From Trogon surrucura (taxonomy: Eukaryota > Chordata > Aves > Trogoniformes > Trogonidae), in contig CM036620.1 in NCBI GenBank assembly GCA_020746105.1, forward strand, positions 26,310,604-26,374,603: a stretch of DNA of 64,000 nt. Reading direction: 5' to 3'. The notes under the pieces are model-generated. The model saw nothing but the letters and a program-made list of their open reading frames with translations, was not told the DNA's origin and did no database searches. The translations under genes and the position numbers were made by a program. Below are positions 13,101-25,100 of this stretch, piece by piece; position 1 is the stretch's first letter, and each line of letters starts with the position of its first letter.

Positions 13101-16100
13101 AATGAAAAGCCGATGCTGGTAGGAAAAAGACTAATTAAAGCAGTTCACTGGACAGTATCTGCTTTGAAAGTATTCACTTGACTTTGCAAGAATAATATAA
13201 GGAATCACTGAACACAGTAACTTTGGATTAGAAAAAATACCAATTTCATGATGTGCCAGCCAGCCATGCAAAACTCAGTCAACTTCTGCAGGACATCTGA
13301 TACTAGGCATTCTCTTATTTTAAAATGCTCTAGCACCTTCAAAAAATAAGACGGACTGAGTTTTTTGGAGGATGCAAAATGGTAGTTAACGACAGCGGAA
13401 ATTTTCAAACAGAGCATACGTTTTCACAATTTCTGGGTGTATTTCCACCAGCTTCTGAGAAACTTTAACTGTTCTTGGAACCACATGGTCATTCATCAGA
13501 TAATTCAAACCAGTGAACTTAACGTCCAGATCCCAAACCCAAGTTTTCAGGCAAAACTTAGCAGCTTTTCTGCTTCTCGGATAAGACAAACCTCACACCG
13601 ACGACTAACCCTGCCATCTAGTGGCGTTTACACATTTATCACCATGGCATCCCCCTGTTTTCGTCCAAACTTTTGACCCAGGATCCCTCTGTGGCAGATA
13701 CACTTTGAAAGGCTTGCAAAAACTCTAGAGATATGCTGAATATCAGTTCTGTTGCAAGCATTTATATAATAAAGTATTTTTTCACTGCCAGCGTTTCAAA
13801 AACACTTTACACACAGCTACAGGAGGAAATTGCAAGCTCTGAACGATGCCTTCTGTGTGAGGTATAATTTCTTCTGAGTACACTGCTGTGAGTCGTAAAG
13901 GTGAAAAAAATATTTAGGAGCCCACCTTACGCTGGAAACAGGGCTGAGAACACAATGAAGTTGTATCCCTTTCCTTACATTAAACAAGCAAACAAAAAAT
14001 CTCCAAAACCAGCTCGCCAGAAAACTATTTTTTGTGGGTTTTTGGAAACCAAGTATTTTTTAAATTTTAACTAAAGTGGCGTGCTTTGCCAGTACTTGAA
14101 TAGGTTTCTCAGCTGAAGCTGGGAGGCCATTTCCAAATGAAGTATTGACTTCAAAAAAGAAGTTAGAGCTTGCATAGTGTCTGGGAAGTGCAGCTAAGTT
14201 TGCGCTTGTTTTAAACCATTCAGCAGAAACCGTGCCAGCTTATTCACTTGCAAAGGTACTTTGGAACTCCCTTTAGGACCACACAGCTGAAGACACGATC
14301 ATTTTTTATGTGTCCATACTGTGCACGTCTCCAGGTCCTAGCTAGCTCGAAGAGCAGGTGACCTTTCTGAAATGCAAGGTGGCTCCTTTTCATGCTTTCC
14401 TTAAATGTTGGGAAAGGCTGAGCTGGTCTCTGGAGACCAACTGGAATGCTCTGGAGAAGTTATTAAAGATTATAATGGGCTGCCTTCTGCAAAAGGAAAG
14501 GTTTCTGATTCTTTGGAGGAGTGTCTTTCATAGTATATTAAATTATCATCCTATTCACCTAAACTTGCAAGTTTCCCATCAGAGTGACAATATGGAAATC
14601 TTTTTTTTACAATGCATTGTTGCCTTTCTAATAATCCACTCCCTGGAAAGAAGTTATATTTATTCTCTCTATCCCTTACTTTACTGCAGTCAGAAGGCCT
14701 GGGTAAAAAGCCAGATTCATACCTTTTAGCTCAGAAATTCATTCACTGTCTGTGAGAGGCTTGAGAAGGAAATAAATGGCAAAAAAATCATTAGCTAATC
14801 ATATGGCTTATTGAGACTGAATAGTGTTTGAATATTGGCTAGTGAAATTGTGCTGGGTTGGTACAGTATTCTGTTTTAAAATACATAGTATTTGGTATCT
14901 GTACGAATAAGCAGAATTAAAGTATAATATAATTTGCCTGTGGAGGCATAGGTTTGGAAATACTTAATGTCTGCAAAAAAACACTGAAGTGTTTCAGGCA
15001 AGTGATCAACAGTACATTTTGTCCATTGAACTCTATTAGTGTAGTGTAAAACTTTTTAAGACAAAGTTAGTATTTTTGAAAAAGGTAGAGAATGAAAAGT
15101 CTTTTTCCCAAAACTAAATGAAACAAATATGAAAACAGCTTTCAGAATATACTTCTTTCCACAAAGTAGAGAATTTCAGAAATGCCTGCTTTATTTTCTG
15201 AAGGCGAATACTTCTTGACCAAAGTTAGCAAGCCTGCAAATTAAAAAGCAATATTTTCAATATATTTGGAAAACTCTCTCATTTGCAGGGAGAGCTCTTT
15301 GGATTACCAGCTTCCTATAGCTCCCACTTCACACAGAACTTCTATGAAAATGCTGTTTGCTTTTTACAGAGCTTCTCCCAGAGACCAGCGACTTGTTTGT
15401 ATTAGTTACCGAAGTTGGCATAAAATAACTTAAGCACTTCAGAATACCAAACCTTGAACGTATGCATATCTAGCTTCTTAAATGGGTGACTATATGATTT
15501 TTGAGCCTCGCTGGCTAGGACCTATTATCTAGAGAGTGGTCTTTAGCAGCTGTCCCTCATATTGCAGAAGAAGATCCTGAGCATCACCACCTCCTCCTCC
15601 TTTGTCAGTCATGGTCTTGTTTAGCCCCACAGGACAGAGCAGGGTTGTGAAGGGGAAGAAAGGTGAAGGGAGGGACTGTTCTCCTCTGGTGGCCACCCCT
15701 GAGGCCACACCTGGAGCTCCATGTGCAGTCTGGGCTGCCCCATACCAGGCGAATATGGTGCAGGGTCTGACCACCTGGATCCCATCATGGGGTGGGGCAT
15801 GATCAAGGCAGGAGTGAGCATCATCGCATGGGGTGAGGCTGAGGGAATGAGGGTATTTCCTTCGTTGTAAGATACACATCTGCACATATAGTTTTACACA
15901 TACCTATATGTTTACTGTACCTGTATCTTGGGTGAATTATTGCATATATGATGGGGTTGTAGATTGCAGATGCTTTGGCAATAACTGCTGGCACAGATTT
16001 GGAATATGGTGTTAAGGTGTTGCCTCGACTAAAACAAAGCAAAAACATTACACACAGCTATGCCATGGATTAATACTAAATTACTAAATCATATAACTCT

Positions 16101-19100
16101 TTTTAACTGTTTTCTGTGCTGTGTTCTCTTTATAAGGAACACCCCTGAAATGTTAAGTCACTCAAATGCATTCTTTGCTCAGTTGAAAGGCTTGCATTTG
16201 ACAGCACATACTTTGTTTCATTTGTTTGGAGAAGAGGAAAGACAGGCAAGGAATTAGTTATCTATTTGGGGATGACCAGGTACACAAAGAATCAACTTCT
16301 CGGTTTCTACACTGGGTGAAAAAGAAAACACAAAAAAACACCAAAACAACCTTCATCATGAACATCTGGGAAAAGCAAATGGTGATTTAAAAAAAAAACC
16401 AGACTCAAACCTAGAACTTTCATCAGCAACTGCCATGCTGCACAGTAATGAGTGTGATGACTCAGTTGCAAACACTGTAGAAGGAAGAGAGGACTGGAAG
16501 TAGCTTGAAACCCATTTTCTCCTCTCAACTTCGAGCTCCCGCAGTCAGTCACTGGCTAATTGCAATTAATATCATAGAGTCACAGAGTGGCTGGTTTGGA
16601 AGGGACCTTTAAAAATCGTCTAATTCCAACCTCTAGATGAGGTTGCTCAAAGCCCCATCCAACATGGCCTTGAAATCAAGAACGTGCATTGACAAGATAA
16701 CAGGTCCCTTTGGAGCTGGAGGAAGACAGGAGCTCAGGGGTGAATATCTAGGAATATAATCTCTTTTCTGCCCTCTGTCAGAGGCAGCAGTGTATGGAGG
16801 AAGCTTCTTGAGAGAACAAGTGTTAAGAGAGAAATGAGGTAACTCCTCCAACTCATACAAAGAAAGTATCATGGGGGATGTGTACCAAAAATGCAGATAA
16901 AAGCTTGTAATAGTTTTAAAATACATAGACCAATAATCACTTTTCTGGCTTTATTCATAGTGAAGAATGCGATATCACCTCTAATGCAATAATTATTTAA
17001 AACCCTTTCAGAAGGGATATCTGCTTCTTGTGGGTGACAGTACTAATCATATTTGTTTCAGAATAGCCCATACCATTTGGATTATGTTTCCACTTACCCC
17101 GCCCAGGCAATCAAGGTGACACAGGCATATGGAGACCAGGACAAGACAAATACAATGATGACCACAAAAGCAATTTTTGCCAGTTTCCATTCATTTTTCA
17201 TAGATTGAGAGAGGTAGGCTTTCCGGCTGCAGGACCCCAGCCTTTGAACATCTCTGTGAGGGGGGAAAAATACAGACATGTCAGCAGGATGGTGAAAAAA
17301 TCCAGTGTGTAACATCTCTAGTACGTTCTCAGAAATACGCAAAATGAAGCAGATTTCATCTTGCTTTGCTCTACCTCTTCTTTTGTACTCTGACATTTAA
17401 AAACTCACAAAGGTAATTAATGTAGTAAAATGGTTCCAGGTATTCTATTTGTCTGTGGGACTGAGCCAGAAAAACCCCTGGGGCTACAGGATGGGACTGC
17501 CATGTCCTTATCCTAACACAAGGAGGGATTCAGGTTGGGAGGGTAAAGGGTGGTACCCCTTGCCCTTCATTACTCTCAGAGGTGGAGCAAGTAAAGACAC
17601 AGATGGATGCAAAAAACAAATCTTATGGCTCTTCCATTTCAAGGGAGGAACAGCTTGCAGCAATTCCAGCTCAGGAGGTGTCCTGTGCTACAACACCCTG
17701 ACTACTCAGAGGAACCTGGCCCCATACGCTTACAGGGACACTTTTACTTCCCTGAAGATTTATTCACTAGCGAATAGTGTTTTTGAGGAGGGGGATACAA
17801 CCGGCACTCATGATATTTTTGGGAAAAAAAAAAGTCCCATTGAATTCTCTTCTCACATCGAACAAACACCGCATGCTTTATTTAAAAAAAATGGATTTGT
17901 ATGGGTTAGCATTTTAAATAGTTTAGCATAGAAATAACAATTTTTTTGTATCAGTGTTGTTAAATTATATGCTTCAGGCTGAAGACTGTAGTTACCAGCC
18001 AGCAGTGTAACAAACTGCTTCCTGGTGCGCTGTGAACATACTTGTAAAGTGAGTTTACTGTGTTAGTAAGCAAAAGGCACAGAAAATATCTTGAAACACA
18101 GAAAAATCTGTGCTTTATGGGTGTAGAAGACACCATAGTTTTAGGGATGCATTCTTTGCTCCTTCAGTTGGTATAAAATATGCATATGCAAAGCACAGTA
18201 AAAACCAAGACCAAGGCTAAATGCAGAGTTCAGAAGAATTTCAATTTAGCCATATAGCTAAACATGCTTTTAAAAATGGAATTCAGCCTTGTGAAGCCAG
18301 GTGATTTCAACAAATGCCTGCAGATAGGCAAAGGGAAAAGCCATTGGAGCTGATGACACTGTAAGTGGTGGGAAGGACTCGCAACTCCAGCTGATGCTGG
18401 ATCAGACCAAATATAAGTCATGTTCTCATTAGGAGAAAAATAACTGACAGAAAGAAACTACTCTACAGATGTAGCACTGTACTATTACTTTTATTTCAAA
18501 TATTGATGAAGAATTTAGGACAAAAAAGTGCCCCAAAAAGCACAGTCAGATATTGTGTGCGCAGCTGTGATGCTTGAGTGAATCACAAGGTCTTCCGGGA
18601 TGCCTGCCTTAAATAAAACTGCCAAAAAATATGAGGACTCTTATGTTTATAAAGCAGCTCAAAGGCAGATGATTCCCCCATTACTACATGTTGTTTGTCA
18701 TCCCTTGGGGCTGAAAACTGTGCTGGAATGCACAAGGACTGTGTTCCTTGTATTGCAAATTTGAAATACAAATAATCCAAACTATAACATTATCTGATGT
18801 ATTATTAATTACCACACTCTAGGATAAGATTAGAACCACCAGAGACTTCTTTCCCTACTCTAGAATACATACATCCATTCCAGATTTTACATTCGCAAAA
18901 ATTTTCCTCCAGTTACAGTTGTTAGTGATCTGCCACTTCCAGTTTCAGTTCAGGCGAATTTTTGATTCAGATTTTTCTGCAGCTAAACAAATTCAGAAAA
19001 TCTTTGGTTACAATAAAAGGGAAGATACACTCATTTTAACTACATTGCTTACCTGCCAGTCCGTCTTATGGCCAGGAACATAAATAAATAGCAATGGGAT

Positions 19101-22100
19101 ATTATTATCAGGGGAATAAAAAACACGCAGCAACATAAAATCATAGTGTAACTTCTGTTTGCAGGGGAGTAGGTGACATAGTCCCATGTACAGGATATCA
19201 TCAATCCCTCAGGCACATAGGAACCTATGAAATACATGGAATACATTATTCACACACACAAAAAAAAAGCTTACCCATTTGCTGGTCTAACAACTGAGCA
19301 CTTAAAATAAACCCCATACTGTATACATAGTCTTCAAGAGCTATGCTGGCTGTATCATACACGTAGTCTAAGAGCATGAGTGCCCACATGGAGAGGAGGT
19401 CCTGACTGCCAGACTCTTGGATACATCTAATATTCCATCTGCTATTTGTTCTTCTTGAATACAACCTGGCGGTAGCAGGGATATCTGCACTGCAGTGGGT
19501 GCAGATATATGGTACAACAAGCCATCAGGTGGCGGCTAGGAATCCACCTCAGAACTTATCAAAAAGCTCATTTTTTTTTAATGCCCTGAGCACTGCTAAA
19601 ATAGACCACATCAGGGATGCTAGAAGAGATAGAGGGCAGGCAACATACTCCATCCAAAAAGCGGAGCCACGCTCCATCCCAGCGAGTACAGCCACACGAC
19701 AGCGATGATCTGCATGGTGCGTTTCTTCGAAGACCACTGTATGGATTGCAGGGGCTTAGTGATCACAAGGTAGCGGTCGACAGAAATGGCTAATAAAGTC
19801 ATCATGGAGGTTATTCCAAAGAGTGCCCCACAGAAAGCGTACAAGTCGCAGCCTGCAGCAGAAAATGGCAATGTCAGGGATTTTCTTAAAACAGATGCAC
19901 ATTTTCTCTAGAGCCTGACATGATAAGCCTCCCACTCTTCTCCTGGCTCATGACTTCTTTCCTATTAGAAGAAATTTTTAGCCTCAGAATTTCATAGTTA
20001 TTAGATGTTTATTAGAAAAACCACAAATATTAATAAAATACAAACATGTATTTACAAGCCCTGCTCTCCACTGCAGCCTGCAACTGGGAACCTTTCTTCA
20101 ATGGAAAACTGCCTCAAAGAAAATCCAATCTAATTAAAGTTGCATTTTCCTGGACTGTTGCCCAATATATTGATCTTAACAGGCAGCAGCAGACATCTGT
20201 CTGCTAATGACAGATGGGTGTTTCAAAAAAATGACTTTGGTTTATATGGCTTAAAAATATAGAAGTGGTTTAAATTTGATGGCTAAGAGACCAGCTGTAA
20301 AACATAGCCCCAGCTCCTATATATAATAGCAGCACTTTAGAGGAAAAAATCAGATAGATTTTACATGAAACAGGTTTTGTGTTCACCTCCGCATTCAAGC
20401 GTTGCGCTACCAGATGAAAACTTGTAGAGCTACGCTGTGCCTAATTTGATTCAGAAACATGTGTCAAATGATTATTCTTTTTTTTTGAGATTTTGCATCA
20501 CCCCGTGTGGTAACAGACAACAGTCCACTGGGAACAGGCAGGAGTTACGGTACCAGGTTAAGTCTTAAAGCATACTTCTTCTCAAGTCTTTATAAGTAAC
20601 CTGCAATTAAGGACCAAATCCCACTCAACCCAAATCAATTGCTTCATTTATGCCAGCGTCATAGTTGACACTTATTTTATCTGAGGGGATGAGCAAGACT
20701 AAAAACATACTCAAACTGAAGAGCTGGCTCTTCTGTGCTGCTGCTATATGGTCTCTGGGCTTGCCCCACCAATACACAAACAGTAATTGGTGCAAATTTT
20801 CACCTAATGATGTGATGAGCAGTACCAAACATCAGCTGAGAGTGCATCAACTTTTCTTTCTTGCAGTTGGACAAAAAAGGAGCTTAAATTTGCAGAGTCC
20901 TCAAAGACCATCCTTGTTTAAATCTCTTAACTAAATGTGAGGTTGCTAGAAGCATGTTAATGGATATCAATGTGCATTTCTAAATAAAAATATTAATTCC
21001 CTCTTAAATTAGTAATAAAAAGATTATTTACAACTTAATAATTGTTTTCTACACATCTTCAGCCATAGCATTTGCCCTTACAAGCTAAAGGGTAGCATGA
21101 CTACATGTTGATGTTGATCCATTTCCCAAACAAGACAAATGAATCAAAACCCTGAAACAAAACCTGTGCCACCACACTGACTGATGATGTCAAGAACCAA
21201 GGTTGTCACCCAAGAATCTTGTGCTGTAGTCTCCATGGCACAAGCCAAGATTGTTACGGCTAAAACTGGCTACAGACAGTGTAGAGCTAGTGAGGTATGA
21301 ATTAGTGTTGAAAAGTACCTATATCTCCAAGTATCCACTCTCTGTGCAAGCTGTTGATGAAGCACATGGGTGCCTGAGTAGCTGACATCAGGAAGTCGCT
21401 CACAGCCAAATTCATTATAAAGTAATTTTGGGGTGTCCTCAGCTTCTTGTTGCTTTAAAACATGAGAAATACATGATTCTAAATAGATAAAGCAAACAGT
21501 TAACTTTATAACTTTGCTTACCAGCATAAACAATTTCTATCCAGGTTGGAATAGGCGGTTACTTGGAGTCAATCGATTGCTATCAATCAATTACTGCAGC
21601 TACAGATACAGTAATTTCGAAATGATGACTGACAATAGCAGGATGGGTTAAAATCGATTGTTTCCTCTTCAAATTGAGGAGAATTCCAGCTGTCTTTAAA
21701 AGTATGGATTTGTTCAGGGGAAGAACAGTCTGCTATAAATGCAGTAGCACTGAGTATGTCCTGCACTGCACAAGACCAGGATCTGAAGCCAGTTGGAGCT
21801 GAAGGACCTCCCTTTGGTGAACTTTTAAAAGCTGCTGACCTGAAGAGTCACCACATTGCTACCAACTAAATGACTCTTTGCAAAGTGCTACAACACAAGC
21901 AGAACATGCATGGAGGTTTGAAAAACCACTTTTGTTTGTACACATCTAGTAAGAGAGAGTTAAAAGCCTCAGCTGCAGATGAAGTGGCAACATGAAACGC
22001 CACAACAAGGAGCATGAAAGCAGATTCTGCAAGCAAAGTTTGTCCAAAGAAAACATCACTTGCAGCTTTTTTCCCCTATATCTCACCACCTCAAATAGTC

Positions 22101-25100
22101 TCACTTCTTAGGGATATCTGAAGGTACAATCTCCTCAGAAACTTTCAGCTGGTGTTCAGGATTACCCTTGGTGCTGGCTAAGAGGAATAAAGATACCAGT
22201 AACATGATAAAGAACCTTTTACTTCTACTTGGGGTTATTTGGTTGAATACGCCCTTGATGTTCTGATCAAATATTATATCCCCTTAGGAAAGTTAAATTC
22301 ATTTGTGAGTTCAGCTCAACCATTACATTAATTTGTGAGTCCAGTTCACACAAATCTGCCTTGAAACTGTCTCTTTTGAGGGATATACTGAGAAGGTATA
22401 ACACTGAGCTAGAAGTCCCTCAGTGTGAACCACTGTATTGGTTACATGGCAAAGTAAAGCGCTTTCATACCCAGAGTTCAGAACTCAGGACTTCTCATGG
22501 TGTCAGGTGCATATAATACAAAAGATGTGACTTGGCACACTCTTGGATGGATGCAGGATTTTATAAACAGCTTTGTTCTTGCAACTTGCATGCAGTAATT
22601 CTCAATAGTTTGAAATAATTTTACCCGCAAACACCTCCCTTAGTGTAGATATTTGAACAACTGAGACCTTTCTGATGTGCTCTGAAATATCAGTATTTGC
22701 AGCTGACGTGAATTTCTTGTCTTACGCTGATAAAGAAATACTGAAAAAGAATTTGAGAAAACCATCTCAGTGTTCCTGCAAGTGTGACGAGATCTTGGGT
22801 CTCAAAACTGCCTGCAACAACTCAGTGAGAGAGGGTGAAGCGTCCACAACTTTGCAGGTGGCTTGTCTGCGTGTGGCGATTTTCCTACTTTGACAAGTTA
22901 ATGCTTTTATTACACAGGCTAAATCAAACAAATGTCAAGAAAAATAGGGAGCTTGCACTGCTCATGAAGGTATCCACAGTTGCAGTGAATTCAGTTTCTC
23001 CTCTATCTCTTATTAGAAGCCACTTACTCAAAATAACTAAACTAATTTGTAAGAATAAGAAACTAATGCTTGGTTCATACCCGTGCTGGTGCTTCTAGCA
23101 TCGTAAACCCCCTCTGCATAAACACGCATGATGACAGCAAGCAGTAAGTGAGGATTTTGATATCCAGCGTCACATTGTGGGACAGAAGGTGGCTATTTAC
23201 TTTGATGAGAGATTTTTGTATACTGTAGCTGCAGTAGTTTTGCCTGTGTACTACACTGTCAGAAGCCAAGTGAGCACACAAACTGACAGAAATCCTATCA
23301 TCTGCCTGAAGCAGGGAATACACCAATGGCATGAGATTATTTCATGTAGCACATGGCCTTCTTGGGACTTCCAGAACATCTGGGCTGCTGGGAAGAGTGT
23401 CAGGTTTTGTGGAGTATTTCTGCAAATTCTACAGGATGAATGAAGAAGTCTGCAGCAGGAAGACTGTGGTTTCTTTTGTTAAAAAGTATTAAACTTTTCT
23501 TTAAACTTGCAACTGAAATTGTTTTTAGAACAAAGTATTCCCTTTCCCATTTTCTTTAAATCCTTAAAACAATAGGAATTTACAGTGAGGTTATCAGTGA
23601 TATGCATGGATGGAGGAGAGGGTGGTACCTTTCCCCCTCATTTGTTGCCGTCAGCCTTTACTTGGATGTTTAATCCAAGAGGGAGACAATGCAGAACATC
23701 TTCACACAGGCATATGTGGACTTCAAGGTCAGTCAGATTAATCATAAAAGGAGTTTTTGTACCTGTAAAATGCGTAGAGAACTAGGAGATTTCCAATGAT
23801 GCCAATGGAACCAATAATGAGCACACATGTTCCTACGGTGTAAAGAACATGGGCAGGGATCTCTGCCTTGGTCAAAGCATGTGGCTGTGTGCCCATGTTC
23901 AAACCCTGAATGGAAAACAGAGGAAAAGGAAAGTTTAGCTCACTCAGAACACTTATTCATCATCATCATAGAATGGCCTAGGCTGGAAGGGACCTTAGGG
24001 ATCATTTAATCCAACCTCCCTGTCATGGGCAGGGACACCTCTCAACCAGATCAGGCAACACATGGAGACTGAATGGGGATCGAACATGTGACCTTGGTCT
24101 TATCAGCACCACGCTCTAATCGAGTGAGCTAACAGGCCAGGAGACATGCTCAGCCTGAAGCAAGGCAGAGCATTTCCTGCCACAACTCATGCAAATGAAA
24201 TACACACCTCTGAGCTCTTTTCAAATCCCAGCCTTAAAAACATTAAATCCCCTGGGTATCCTGAAGCTTCCTGTCCACTAACCTACAGTGCTACAAAACC
24301 CAGGAATTACCCTGGGAAAGGCAGGAGACCAGAGGTCAAACAACAGCAGTAGTATTGTCTGTGTAAACAAAAATACACTAAATAGTCTTGACACCTCTTC
24401 CACTGCCCTTTTTCTGCAGCACATTAATAAAGCCCCACCAACTCTCTATGTTTTTTGGGGTTTGCCTTTTTTAAAACCAATTTTAGATTTATTGCCAGCT
24501 AAATTCAGCAGCAGGGCAGCCTACAGCTAATCCACTCAGCTCTTGTTAGTGTTACCAATGAGAAGAGTTTGAATTGCCTGATGGAGATTCTTATTTACCA
24601 GGTCAAAAGCAGCTAAGTCATGCAGAGGCTCAGATCTGGACAGCTTAGTCAAAGGTATGGCACCTCCTCACAGCCAAGGAGCTGCTTCACATCATCACTT
24701 TTCACTGCTGTGCAGTTCAGCAACATGCGGGGTGTGGGATAAGGCTGATTTTGTCTGGCAGGAGAGGAGCTAGGTGACAGAACATCTTCCAGATGATAGC
24801 CATCACCTCACTGGTAGTATTGAAGTGGCCATTTGGAAATGGCGAGAAGATTTTTTTTTTTCCCAACTAGCTCCTAATCTCCCAAGACTACTGCTTCTCC
24901 TTTCTGCCTTCTATTATTCCTCACTCATTGATAAAGTGCACACACTACATCTCTCTCTTTGTACAATGCTTCTAGCAGTGGGTCTTATCCCACTGGGGGC
25001 ATTCCCTGGGACAAATAATCAGCAACAGGGAGCCCCGACACAATGCATAACACACACCAAGCATCCACAAAACAGTGGGTCTTGGAGCAGGAATGCTGAC

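Larger units (their letters stand above)
10879..15920 (-). other. OPN4X: OPN4X intron 7
   Basis: The longest intron of the gene, 5.0 kb, donor GTACAG, phase 2. It contains the 19-bp inverted repeat at 11775-11842 and a CTCF-like motif at 13611-13626. A more GC-rich stretch at 15580-15850 is open in several frames but shows no known domain. Confidence 0.7.

Noticed and set aside
15529-15887. Overlapping open frames next to exon 7, possibly an alternative OPN4X exon
   Set aside because: Local GC-richness explains the open frames. The protein wording does not resemble any melanopsin tail, and exon 8 joins exon 7 cleanly.
24069-24138. A tRNA-Ile gene on the minus strand
   Set aside because: The head resembles tRNA-Ile(GAU) but lacks the 3' acceptor strand, has base changes in stems, and runs straight into a CR1 tail, so it is a SINE head.
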